Assembly: GCA_964544475.1 (NCBI GenBank)
Contig: CAZJBS010000009.1
Location: 1 to 64,000, forward strand
Origin: CAZJBS01 sp964544475
Lineage (GTDB): Bacteria > CLD3 > SB21
Reading direction: 5' to 3'
DNA: 64,000 nucleotides
Shown here: piece by piece, positions 27,286 through 35,309 of the stretch
How the letters are laid out: every line of letters begins with the position of its first letter
Numbering within the stretch: position 1 is the first letter of the stretch
The notes under the pieces: model-generated
The model's input: the letters and a program-made list of their open reading frames with translations, nothing else
What the model was told of the DNA's origin: nothing
Databases searched by the model: none
Position numbers and translations under genes: made by a program

Positions 27286-27768
27286 ATGATGGAAACTCTG
27301 GTTCCGGCTTTCTTGGTTTTGCATATTTTCGGAATGTTACTGTGGTTTGGCACGCTGCTGGTGCAGTATGTCTTTTTGTCGGAAATGCTTGCCTCAGATA
27401 ATATTGGGACCATCCGGTATTCCATGGACCTGATTCATCGAACGAATCGAACATTCGTCAACGTTGGGTTGGCGATTTCCATTCTCACCGGTGCGCTCAT
27501 TATCGCGGCCCATGGGATGGAATGGTTCCGCCCAAGGATGTTCATCCATCTCAAAATTACGCTCGGATTGGTGGCGGCCGGCCTCAGTCATATTGGCATG
27601 GCGCGGATCAGAAAAATGATTCCGGTCATTCATGCCGAGCTTTTGACGGACGTCGCCAAGCAGCAGTTTGGGCAAGCGATTTCCACGTGGCGAACAACGC
27701 TGACAGTCACCGTGGCGATTCTGGCAACCATGGTCATCCTGGCCATCTTCAAGTTTGGCACACCTTAG
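27286..27768 (+). CDS. Four-span membrane protein, HemJ/CopD-like
   Basis: A 160-aa integral membrane protein with four spans (about 6-30, 58-75, 87-105, 135-155). His 13 in VLHIFGMLLWFG and Lys 90 in FIHLKITLG, with His 101 after it, sit at the positions of the His and Lys found important in the protoporphyrinogen oxidase HemJ. CopD-like or DUF2269 membrane proteins share the same layout, so this is a suggestion only. GAGGA precedes a tandem ATG. The organism needs a protoporphyrinogen oxidase because hemH is present at 61 kb. Confidence 0.55.
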   Translation: MMETLVPAFLVLHIFGMLLWFGTLLVQYVFLSEMLASDNIGTIRYSMDLIHRTNRTFVNVGLAISILTGALIIAAHGMEWFRPRMFIHLKITLGLVAAGLSHIGMARIRKMIPVIHAELLTDVAKQQFGQAISTWRTTLTVTVAILATMVILAIFKFGTP

Positions 27769-27829
27769 CTTGCGACTTTCGACCACATCGATTCACGCTT
27801 GGTAGACAAACATTCCCAAGGAGCATCAT

Positions 27830-29530
27830 ATGAAATCATGGTTCCCGTGTCTGACCCTCGTGTGGTTGGCCGCCGGCTCTCTGGTGGCCCAGAAACTTCA
27901 AACCGAAATCACATCGGTTACGGTCTATGGTGACAGGGCCTCCGTCACACGTACAGGCGAAGCCAGTTTACTGGCGGGCGATTATGAATTGGTCGTAAAA
28001 GACCTTCCGGTTTCTCTCCAGGATCAGTCATTGAGAGTCAGCGGCCTTGGGTCGGCGGCTGCAAAAATCACCGACATCAAGATCGAAACCGACTACATCG
28101 ATACCATTCCAAAGAACAAGCTTTCAGAATTGAAGGATCAATTGTCCGCTCTCGTGCAGGAGGAGCGGATCTATGCGGACCGTCAGGCCTTGCTGGCCAA
28201 AGAAAAGGAACTGCTGGACCAGATCAAAGCCAATGCCGTCAGTCAGAATTCAAGCGCGAAGGACGCGCCAAAGGTCCCGATTGAGGATTGGACTAAGTTA
28301 TACTTGTTTTATGATGCCAATTTCGAAAAGATCAATGACGAAATCCGCACACTCGAAAAAAAGAAGAATGACCTGTCAGTCCGGAAAACAAGCTTGCAGG
28401 GGCAGATCAATCAGCTGTCGGGATATGGCAAGCTGACCAAAAAGAAAGTCGTGCTAAGCGTGACGGCGACCCGTGCCGGCAGCATGAAGTTTGACATCAC
28501 GTACGTGATCAATGGCGCCCGCTGGTACCCGGTCTACGATGTGCGTGTATCCGATGAGGACAAGTCGGTGGAACTGGTCTACTACGCCATGATTGCTCAG
28601 AGTACAGGCGAAGACTGGAAAGGCGTGAACCTTTCGATTTCGACGGCACGCCCGGATGTTTCCGGTTCGATCCCTCAGTTGAGTAGCTGGTATCTTCATG
28701 TGTATGAAGGGTACCGGGATGGCCTGGGAGAACTGTCAGCCATGTCTTCCGGTGCTGGTGGCGGGGCATACAAGAGAGCCGCGAAAATGGCCAAGGACGA
28801 TTACATGGCCGGCGAAGAACTGGAAGTATCCCGTGAAGAGAAAGCGCTGGACATCGATGTGGCAACCGTCGAAACGAAAGGGACTGCGGTGGTGTTCAAT
28901 GTACCAAAAAAATCGACCATTCCATCCGATAAAGCAGACCACAAAGTCACGATTTCGGTCGAGCCCCTGAAGGCGGATTTTGAGTATGCCAGCGTTCCAA
29001 AGGTCGCTGAATTGGCCTACCTGAAAGGACGGGTTGAGAATACGACCGACGTGCCTTTTCTTGCCGGAAACGCCAATATATTCTTCGGGACGAATTTTGT
29101 TGGATCGTCCTTTCTCAATACGGTCATGCCGACAGAAAAATTTGACGTGTCGCTTGGCGTCGACGATGGTATTAAGATAAAACGCCAACAAATCCGGGAC
29201 TACAAGGCGGAAAAGGGGGTCTTTTCGAAAAATACAAAGAAAACTTTCGAGTATAAAATCACCGTTGAAAGCTTCAAAAAGACCCAGGACACGATTACCA
29301 TTCAGGAACAGTTTCCTGTGTCGCAGGACGAACGGATCAAGGTTGAGGCCATTGTGCCTGAGTTCAAAGATAAGGATCAGAATTATGCGGCCCACCCCAA
29401 CGGTGTCATCGTTAGGAAGGACAATGGCCTGATCGAATGGCGCCTGCGTATCGTCCCAAAGCAGAAGATTGAGCTTCGGCTGAAATACACGGTTGAGTAT
29501 CCAAAAGAGTTGCAGATCGAAGGCTTGTGA
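27830..29530 (+). CDS. Mucoidy inhibitor MuiA family protein (DUF4139)
   Basis: A 566-aa exported protein. Residues 1-20 form a signal peptide (ends SLVAQ). An N-terminal beta domain has ITSVTVYGDRASVTRTGE (DUF4140-like), then a long coiled coil (95-205, Lys/Glu-rich), then the DUF4139 beta-rich domain with ITYVINGARWYPVYDVR, AQSTGEDWKGVNLSIST and IEWRLRIVPKQK. Biochemical function is unknown; the name comes from a Gram-negative homologue. AAGGAG precedes ATG; a terminator follows. Confidence 0.85.
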   Translation: MKSWFPCLTLVWLAAGSLVAQKLQTEITSVTVYGDRASVTRTGEASLLAGDYELVVKDLPVSLQDQSLRVSGLGSAAAKITDIKIETDYIDTIPKNKLSELKDQLSALVQEERIYADRQALLAKEKELLDQIKANAVSQNSSAKDAPKVPIEDWTKLYLFYDANFEKINDEIRTLEKKKNDLSVRKTSLQGQINQLSGYGKLTKKKVVLSVTATRAGSMKFDITYVINGARWYPVYDVRVSDEDKSVELVYYAMIAQSTGEDWKGVNLSISTARPDVSGSIPQLSSWYLHVYEGYRDGLGELSAMSSGAGGGAYKRAAKMAKDDYMAGEELEVSREEKALDIDVATVETKGTAVVFNVPKKSTIPSDKADHKVTISVEPLKADFEYASVPKVAELAYLKGRVENTTDVPFLAGNANIFFGTNFVGSSFLNTVMPTEKFDVSLGVDDGIKIKRQQIRDYKAEKGVFSKNTKKTFEYKITVESFKKTQDTITIQEQFPVSQDERIKVEAIVPEFKDKDQNYAAHPNGVIVRKDNGLIEWRLRIVPKQKIELRLKYTVEYPKELQIEGL

Positions 29531-29558
29531 CCGATGAGAAAGCGGCGAATCTCGTCCC

Positions 29559-29585
29559 AAAGCCCCGTCAAAGCGGGGCTTTTTT
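29559..29585 (+). terminator. Rho-independent terminator after the MuiA-family gene
   Basis: AAAGCCCCG pairs with CGGGGCTTT around a 6-base loop and runs into six T. It starts 29 bases after the stop codon. Confidence 0.88.
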
Positions 29586-29586
29586 G

Positions 29587-29615
29587 TTGATTTTCTTTAA
29601 CTAATTGGATATTAT
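29587..29615 (+). promoter_or_regulatory. Sigma-70 promoter at the head of the 29.6-42.8 kb gene run
   Basis: TTGATT at 29587-29592, 17 bases, then TATTAT at 29610-29615. Expected start near 29622, giving a leader of about 20 nt. It follows the MuiA terminator immediately, so a new transcript clearly begins here. Confidence 0.65.
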
Positions 29616-29640
29616 TTTTACTTAAAAGCGTGCCAAGATC

Positions 29641-30006
29641 ATGATGCGCTCCAAAGCCAAATTCTATTGGAGTGATGCGTTGTATGATGCCAGGGCAAAG
29701 GAATGGCTGAGTCTGATGGAAGAGTCCGGGTCGGGCCAATTGTACCGATGCCGGGCCTGCCAGGCCTTTATCCGGTTCTCAATGGACGACACGAAGCGTT
29801 CCGGACGCTGGGAGCGTGTCCGGCCCTTTGACCACTTTCAACTGGTCAATCGTTTCTCGGCAGCTTTGATGGCAATGGATCACCTGAACATTGTATCCGG
29901 CGCCAAGAAAAACAGGACGTTGTTTCAATGTGCGATTTGCACGTCGTACTGGTGGAAAGCCGATGATGGCTGGACGAAGGCCGACGACCGATTGATCGAT
30001 TCATAA
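29641..30006 (+). CDS. Zinc-ribbon-like small protein, unknown function
   Basis: A 121-aa soluble protein with two CxxC pairs, YRCRACQAF near residue 36 and FQCAICTSYWW near 99, which probably bind one zinc. The second pair is followed by aromatic WWKADDGW. No family recognised. Start ATG 29641 (or 29644) has no strong ribosome binding site but fits the short leader from the promoter at 29587. It is 13 bases before the MoxR gene. Confidence 0.6.
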   Translation: MMRSKAKFYWSDALYDARAKEWLSLMEESGSGQLYRCRACQAFIRFSMDDTKRSGRWERVRPFDHFQLVNRFSAALMAMDHLNIVSGAKKNRTLFQCAICTSYWWKADDGWTKADDRLIDS

Positions 30007-30019
30007 CAGAAAGACCAGT

Positions 30020-31042
30020 ATGCAGGACCATGCACTCCACCTGAGAACCGCCGGCAAGGAGGACGATCTCGAATTCGTCCGCACTTTGAATCAAACACGC
30101 GCCGCGATCGAAACTGAGCTGGCCAAGGTGATCGTTGGACAAAAGGCCATAATTGACGAGTTGCTGATCGCGCTTTTCTCGAGAGGCCATTGCCTCCTGG
30201 TTGGTATTCCGGGGTTGGCCAAAACACTGCTGATCAATACGCTTTCCAATGTCCTGGATCTTAAATTTGGAAGAATTCAGTTCACACCGGATCTCATGCC
30301 CAGCGATATCGTCGGCACAGAGGTCATTGAAGAGAATATATCCACCGGCCAGAAACAGTTTCGTTTTGTCCGTGGGCCGATCTTCGCCAACATGGTTTTG
30401 GCCGACGAAATAAACCGCACGCCCCCGAAGACGCAGTCGGCGCTTCTGGAGGCCATGCAGGAGCACAAGGTGACCGCGTCGGGCGCCACGTACACGATGG
30501 CCGAGCCTTTTTTTGTATTGGCCACCCAGAATCCAATTGAACAAGAGGGCACCTATCCCTTGCCCGAAGCGCAATTGGATCGTTTCATGTTCAATATCTG
30601 GATCGACTATCCATCATCGGATGAAGAAGTGCGGATAGTAAGATCCACGACGAGTTCGTACGAGTATGAGCTCAGGAAAGTCCTCAACGCGGAACAGATC
30701 ATACTGTTTCAAAATCTGGTCCGGCGCGTTCCGGTTGCCGATCCGGTGATCCAGTATGCCGTTAACCTCGTCAGTATGACACGTCCACAATCGGCCACGG
30801 CTCCCGGTTTTGTCAAGGACTGGATCACATGGGGAGCCGGCCCACGGGCATCACAGTATTTGATTCTTGGCGCAAAAGCCAGGGCAATCCTGGACGGTCG
30901 GTTCACGCCTGACGTGGATGACGTCAAAGCGGTTGTTCGGCCTGTGCTCAGGCACCGTCTGATCACGAATTTTAATGCCGAAGCGGACGGCATCTCAACC
31001 CTTCATGTCATCGAGCGGCTCCTTGCCGAGAAATCATCGTGA
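30020..31042 (+). CDS. MoxR-family AAA+ ATPase
   Basis: A 340-aa cytosolic AAA+ ATPase thought to act as a chaperone for metal insertion or complex assembly. Walker A is GIPGLAKT near residue 62; Walker B is VLADEINRTPPKTQSALLEAMQE (read as VLADEINRTP then QSALLEAMQE) near 125; sensor 1 is FVLATQNPIEQEGTYPLPEAQLDRF, also split over that stretch. A helical lid fills the C-terminus. Normally followed by DUF58 and von Willebrand-domain genes; here its stop overlaps a 98-aa unknown gene instead. Confidence 0.93.
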   Translation: MQDHALHLRTAGKEDDLEFVRTLNQTRAAIETELAKVIVGQKAIIDELLIALFSRGHCLLVGIPGLAKTLLINTLSNVLDLKFGRIQFTPDLMPSDIVGTEVIEENISTGQKQFRFVRGPIFANMVLADEINRTPPKTQSALLEAMQEHKVTASGATYTMAEPFFVLATQNPIEQEGTYPLPEAQLDRFMFNIWIDYPSSDEEVRIVRSTTSSYEYELRKVLNAEQIILFQNLVRRVPVADPVIQYAVNLVSMTRPQSATAPGFVKDWITWGAGPRASQYLILGAKARAILDGRFTPDVDDVKAVVRPVLRHRLITNFNAEADGISTLHVIERLLAEKSS

Positions 31043-31335
31043 ATTCTGGCGAGCACAAAGCGACCTTGATGTCTTTGCTGGAGAGCCGCTTCGGTTTGAA
31101 GAACGCGGAGGCGCGACTGTTGGCCGACCACATGGTCACAGTGGGCGAAGATATTCTGAATGGAAAGCCGGCTGAGAAAATCCAGGCGGAAATTCGTTTG
31201 TTTCTGGATGAATATCGACAGGACATCTCAATTCTGGAGCATCGTCGAATGAACAGAATGAAGAACGATGGCAAGAAGCACAAAAAGAAGACCCAATTGG
31301 ACATATTCAATACTGTCAAAGCATCGCAAGGTTGA
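31039..31335 (+). CDS. Small charged protein linked to MoxR, unknown function
   Basis: A 98-aa, mostly helical protein starting on GTG 31039 that overlaps the MoxR stop codon (GTGA). Lys/Arg-rich near its C-terminus (RRMNRMKNDGKKHKKKTQ). No domain recognised. Tight coupling with MoxR on one side and 3-base spacing to the CCA-adding gene on the other argue that it is real. Confidence 0.6.
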   Translation: MNSGEHKATLMSLLESRFGLKNAEARLLADHMVTVGEDILNGKPAEKIQAEIRLFLDEYRQDISILEHRRMNRMKNDGKKHKKKTQLDIFNTVKASQG

Positions 31336-31338
31336 CCG

Positions 31339-32757
31339 GTGGAATCGCTCATTCGAGAAATAGGCCGGATTGCAGATCAGGAGGGGCTTGAAGCTTTTGT
31401 GGTTGGCGGCTTTGTCCGGGATCAATTGCTGAATCGACCGGTCAAGGATTTTGATGTGATGGTTATTGGTGACGGTGTCGCCTTTGCTGAAAAAGTTGCG
31501 GAGGCTTTTTCGGTCGCCCCACCGGTCGTTTACCGGCATTTCGGCACCGCCATGGTTTCAATGGGTAGTACCTATGATCAGCTCGTCGTTGAATTTGTGG
31601 GTGCCCGAAAAGAGAGCTACCGCAGGCCATCGCGAAAACCTGACGTGGAATCGGCCGATCTGCCAAGCGATTTGGCGCGACGGGATTTCACGATCAATGC
31701 ATTGGCGATGAGCATCAATTCGAAGACATACGGCTTAATCACGGATCAATTCGGTGGCCGTGAGGACCTTGCAAAGAAAATTCTGCGGACACCGCTGGAT
31801 CCCGACTCGACATTTTCGGACGATCCCCTGCGCATGATGCGGGCCGTTCGCTTCGCCGCGCAGTTGGAGTTTGCTATTGACGGACCGACGTTCGAAGGCT
31901 TGCGGCGAAACGTCTCAAGGATCGGTATCGTGTCTCAGGAGCGTATCACCGATGAATTTCTGAAGATCATGTCATCGTCCAAACCGTCGATCGGACTGGA
32001 ATTGTTGAAGGAAAGCGGTCTTCTTGATATTGTTTTGCCCGAAGTCGGGGCGCTGAATGGCGTCGAACAACAGCAGGGCTTTCTTCACAAAGACGTGTTC
32101 AAACACACGCTGCGCGTGGTTGACAACATGGCTGAATCCAGCGACGATGTGCGGATGCGGCTGGCCGCTCTGATGCACGATATTGGCAAACCGCGGACCA
32201 AACGTTTCATTGATGGCGTGGGATGGACTTTCCACGGTCACGAGGACGTTGGCTCCCGCATGGTCAAGGGCATAGGACGGAAAATGAAATGGCCCGTTGA
32301 CATGACTGAGTATGTCTCGAAATTGGTACGTCTTCATATGCGACCGATTCAACTGGTGCATGATGGCGTGACAGACAGCGCCATCCGCCGGCTGATTTTT
32401 GACAGCGGGGACGACGTGGATGAGCTGCTGCGCCTGTGCCGGGCGGACATCACCTCGGGTAACAAAGAGCGTGTTAAGAGACACTTGCAGAATTTTGAGC
32501 GAGTCCTTGAACGGGTGCGGGATGTCGAAGCCAAGGACCGGTTGCGAGCCTTCCAGCCGCCGATTCGGGGCGAAGAAATCATGACGCTGTTTGGATTGTC
32601 GCCAGGTAAGAAAGTTGGGGCGTTGAAAAAACTCATTGAAGAGGCAATCCTTGAGGGCCTTATACCCAATGAGCATGACGCGGCGTACCGCTATTTGATG
32701 GATCACAAAGATGAAGTTCTAAACAATGATTGCCTGGAATCGAGCGTCAAATCCTGA
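31339..32757 (+). CDS. CCA-adding tRNA nucleotidyltransferase / poly(A) polymerase with HD domain
   Basis: A 472-aa enzyme that builds or repairs the CCA end of tRNAs. The class II nucleotidyltransferase head has VVGGFVRDQLLNRPVKDFDVMV (GGFVRD, then catalytic DFD), followed by RRDFTINALAMSI and the RMMRAVRFAAQL motif. The C-terminal HD domain has LMHDIGKPRT and HGHEDVG, so it may also have phosphohydrolase activity. Start GTG 31339 with AAGG upstream. Functionally relevant here: tRNA-Pro at 46.6 kb lacks an encoded CCA. Could instead be a CC- or A-only enzyme. Confidence 0.9.
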   Translation: MESLIREIGRIADQEGLEAFVVGGFVRDQLLNRPVKDFDVMVIGDGVAFAEKVAEAFSVAPPVVYRHFGTAMVSMGSTYDQLVVEFVGARKESYRRPSRKPDVESADLPSDLARRDFTINALAMSINSKTYGLITDQFGGREDLAKKILRTPLDPDSTFSDDPLRMMRAVRFAAQLEFAIDGPTFEGLRRNVSRIGIVSQERITDEFLKIMSSSKPSIGLELLKESGLLDIVLPEVGALNGVEQQQGFLHKDVFKHTLRVVDNMAESSDDVRMRLAALMHDIGKPRTKRFIDGVGWTFHGHEDVGSRMVKGIGRKMKWPVDMTEYVSKLVRLHMRPIQLVHDGVTDSAIRRLIFDSGDDVDELLRLCRADITSGNKERVKRHLQNFERVLERVRDVEAKDRLRAFQPPIRGEEIMTLFGLSPGKKVGALKKLIEEAILEGLIPNEHDAAYRYLMDHKDEVLNNDCLESSVKS

Positions 32758-32782
32758 CTTCTGTGGTTTGGGATGTCGCACA

Positions 32783-33277
32783 ATGTTCCGGTTGATCCTG
32801 TGGACAGGTTGTATGTCAATTTTGAGTCTCACCGCTGCGTGCCGTTCCAGAAAGCCCATTCCAGCCGAGGACCGCTGGGCCCAGGGTTTCCATGGTATTC
32901 CGTGGGGAAGCCCGGTGGCGGCCGTGGACAGTTTGCTCGGTGTTGACACGTCGTGGACCCGTGCAGGCATGATCGCGACACGGCCGGATCACGGAACCAC
33001 GCACGTTCTGCGCCAGGGCCACCGGGAATATTACATTGATTTCAACGCTTCAGGCCAACTCGCGGCTGTCAGTTACCTTTCCAACAAGGACAAATTGCCT
33101 GACGTGGTCGAACGGACATACCGGTTCTACGGAGAGCCGGACCGGCTGGATAGCCAGTCTTCTTTTACGAACCGTGAATGGACAGCCGGAAACGATACGT
33201 TTCAAATCGAATTGCAGATCCTGGAGACAGAAAACATGTTCTCATTCTTTGTACGCAACACGACGCTGCGCAGGTGA
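32783..33277 (+). CDS. Putative lipoprotein, unknown function
   Basis: A 164-aa protein with a lipoprotein signal: hydrophobic FRLILWTGCMSILSLTAAC with a lipobox LTAAC at about residue 20. The mature part contains HGIPWGSPVAAVDSLLG and ends with a beta-rich segment; FHGIPWGS-type openings occur in small periplasmic proteins of unknown role. ATG 32783 is chosen because it puts the signal sequence at the N-terminus. Two bases separate it from cheW. Confidence 0.65.
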   Translation: MFRLILWTGCMSILSLTAACRSRKPIPAEDRWAQGFHGIPWGSPVAAVDSLLGVDTSWTRAGMIATRPDHGTTHVLRQGHREYYIDFNASGQLAAVSYLSNKDKLPDVVERTYRFYGEPDRLDSQSSFTNREWTAGNDTFQIELQILETENMFSFFVRNTTLRR

Positions 33278-33279
33278 CC

Positions 33280-33807
33280 ATGGCAGACGACAAGCGGCTT
33301 TCATCCGAGGAGATACTTGAGGAAATTCGCCAACGCCGCTCGGAGGCGATCATCGAGGTCGACGAACAAACCCGACAGTTTGTCATCGCCAGTGTCGGAA
33401 GTGATCTCCTTGGCCTTCCGGGTTCGTTGATCATGGAAATTCTCCCCAATTCGGGCATCACGTTTGTACCGGGCGTGCCTGATCATTTTCTTGGCGTCAT
33501 CAATGTCCGTGGCGATCTGCAATCGGTCGTGGACGTCGCAAGGGTTCTCGGACTCTCCAGGTTTCCCAACCCGAAAATGGAGCGCATTCTGATCACGGAA
33601 GTTGCCGGCGTCTCGTCCGGCCTGTTGGTCGATTACGTGCAGGACATCGTGGATATTCCGGTCAGCAAGATTTCCGACTCGATCCGACACATGGAGAAGG
33701 CCCGTTCAAACTATTTTGTTGGTGAATTTGATTTCAAGTCGGAACCGGTCGTCTTGCTGAATGTTGCGAGACTATTTGAGGATTTGGTTGGGAAGCGGAC
33801 AGAATAA
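33280..33807 (+). CDS. cheW: CheW-type chemotaxis coupling protein
   Basis: A 175-aa coupling protein that would bridge receptors and a CheA kinase. The CheW fold starts near residue 35 (RQFVIASVGSDLLGLPGSLI), with the receptor/kinase surface motif FLGVINVRGDLQSVVDVARV near 78 and the last strand EPVVLLNVARLFED. An acidic/basic N-terminal extension of about 30 residues is unassigned. Followed by a CheW-like gene and two receptors, but no cheA, cheB or cheR in the window. Confidence 0.92.
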   Translation: MADDKRLSSEEILEEIRQRRSEAIIEVDEQTRQFVIASVGSDLLGLPGSLIMEILPNSGITFVPGVPDHFLGVINVRGDLQSVVDVARVLGLSRFPNPKMERILITEVAGVSSGLLVDYVQDIVDIPVSKISDSIRHMEKARSNYFVGEFDFKSEPVVLLNVARLFEDLVGKRTE

Positions 33808-33810
33808 GCG

Positions 33811-34185
33811 ATGCAGGACTTTGAGATACTCATTTTTCGGCTGGGTGACACGTATTTCGGAATCCGGGTTGACCAGGTTCAATCCATGACCGCCGGGATA
33901 ACGGATACCGGGCGATCCATTGGGACGATGCTGGGTTGTCCGGATCAGATTGACGGTGACGACATGCATACGATTTTTCTGGTTGGTGGCGACCAGCGAC
34001 CGATACGCATAGGAGGAATATCTGGCATGTATCGCGTACCATTTTCGCAGGTTCGACCAATCCCAGCCTTGATTCAAAGTCATTTGGTGTCCCCACTGAT
34101 CTGGGCGGCCGTTCTATGGTCCGCTGACCGTCAGGACACGTTGGTTTTCCTGCTGGACTTCCTTAGAGATGGTGTGTTGGTATGA
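33811..34185 (+). CDS. Divergent CheW-like protein
   Basis: A 124-aa protein that begins like CheW (EILIFRLGDTYFGIRVDQVQSM) and ends with a CheW-like last strand (TLVFLLDFLRDGV), but lacks the usual LxGVINLRG centre. It may be a reduced adaptor for the adjacent receptors. Starts 3 bases after cheW and overlaps the first receptor gene by four bases. Not certain to be a CheW homologue. Confidence 0.6.
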   Translation: MQDFEILIFRLGDTYFGIRVDQVQSMTAGITDTGRSIGTMLGCPDQIDGDDMHTIFLVGGDQRPIRIGGISGMYRVPFSQVRPIPALIQSHLVSPLIWAAVLWSADRQDTLVFLLDFLRDGVLV

Positions 34186-35300
34186 GAATGCCTGTACGAA
34201 TCATGCTCATTGGCGGAATTCTTTTCGGTCTTGAATTCATCATATTCTTGATTGGGATATGGATGGAATGGCCGGCCGTTTTGCAAGTGACCATTGCATT
34301 CATCGGGCTGCTGTTATGCGTGAGTGTGTTTCTGATCGCCGTTCATCGCATCCATGCCCCGATACAGCAGTTCGTTATGACGGCCGGGAGTGCCCGCCAA
34401 GAGATGGCGGACTATGACAACCTTACGCCTGTCGAAGTGCGTGAGTTCAGCCGACTACTTGCGGAGGAGGCGACGCTGAATGCCAGACGTCTTCAGGAAA
34501 TGAAAATGGAAATGGACCGTCTCGCATCAATTCGTGCTATCAACCAGCGGCATTGGCGGCGATATCAGACCTGGTCCCAACAAAGTCGTGATGGATTGGA
34601 AGTTGCATCCGCACGTCAACATGAAGCGAATCTGGCAGGCGCCGAACTGAGTGAACGTATTCAGCAATTACAGATCCGGGTCGACCGCGTAAAGGCCATG
34701 CGGGACGAACTGCAGGCGATGCTCTCAGACGCCGGGCGGCATCTGTCGGAAATCAGGGAAAGTCAGGACAGGAGGGTTCAGAGAGCTCAGCAACTTCTGA
34801 GGCGATTTGACGATATTCGTGACGTGATGAAGAGAATTCACTCAATAACCGATCAAACCAAGATAATTTCATTCAATGCAGGAATTGAGGCTTCATCCAC
34901 AGTGGATGTGGGGAAGCGCTTTTCCATTGTCGCGGCAGACATGCGCAAGTTGGCCCAGAACATCGGAGATGCCTATCAGGAAATCAAGGAGACTGTCGTT
35001 GAAATGCGTATGGAACTGGAAAATCTCACGGCAGGAGCGCGTGAAGGTGTCGAACATGCGGACAAAACAAGGGAATGTCTTAAGTCCGCTGAAATTCACA
35101 CCGGGGGAGTCGGCGAAATCATGGCGGGGTGGACCAATGACATCGGTGCAATGCAGGCGATCGGGGATCAAATCCGTCATCTGATGATAGAGACGATGTC
35201 GCAATTGAAAGCCTATGAAAGTGCAGAACAAGAGATCAGAAATACCCTGCAGGCCATGCCGCCTGAGACGGAGTCCACAGCATCTATCCACTTAACCTAG
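34182..35300 (+). CDS. Methyl-accepting chemotaxis protein without periplasmic sensor
   Basis: A 372-aa receptor. Two adjacent membrane spans (about 8-28 and 34-55) leave almost no periplasmic loop. A long coiled coil follows, with the signalling tip at about 222-255: SITDQTKIISFNAGIEAS then GKRFSIVAADMRKLAQN. This tip departs from the usual QTNLLALNAAIEAARAGE form. It probably senses inside the membrane or cell, or works with the next receptor, which has the same tip variant. Confidence 0.85.
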   Translation: MRMPVRIMLIGGILFGLEFIIFLIGIWMEWPAVLQVTIAFIGLLLCVSVFLIAVHRIHAPIQQFVMTAGSARQEMADYDNLTPVEVREFSRLLAEEATLNARRLQEMKMEMDRLASIRAINQRHWRRYQTWSQQSRDGLEVASARQHEANLAGAELSERIQQLQIRVDRVKAMRDELQAMLSDAGRHLSEIRESQDRRVQRAQQLLRRFDDIRDVMKRIHSITDQTKIISFNAGIEASSTVDVGKRFSIVAADMRKLAQNIGDAYQEIKETVVEMRMELENLTAGAREGVEHADKTRECLKSAEIHTGGVGEIMAGWTNDIGAMQAIGDQIRHLMIETMSQLKAYESAEQEIRNTLQAMPPETESTASIHLT

Positions 35301-35309
35301 GTTGACGCC

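Noticed and set aside
27346..27365. TGGCAC-like sigma-54 -24 element
   Set aside because: Lies inside the HemJ-like gene and lacks the TTGC -12 element at the required spacing.
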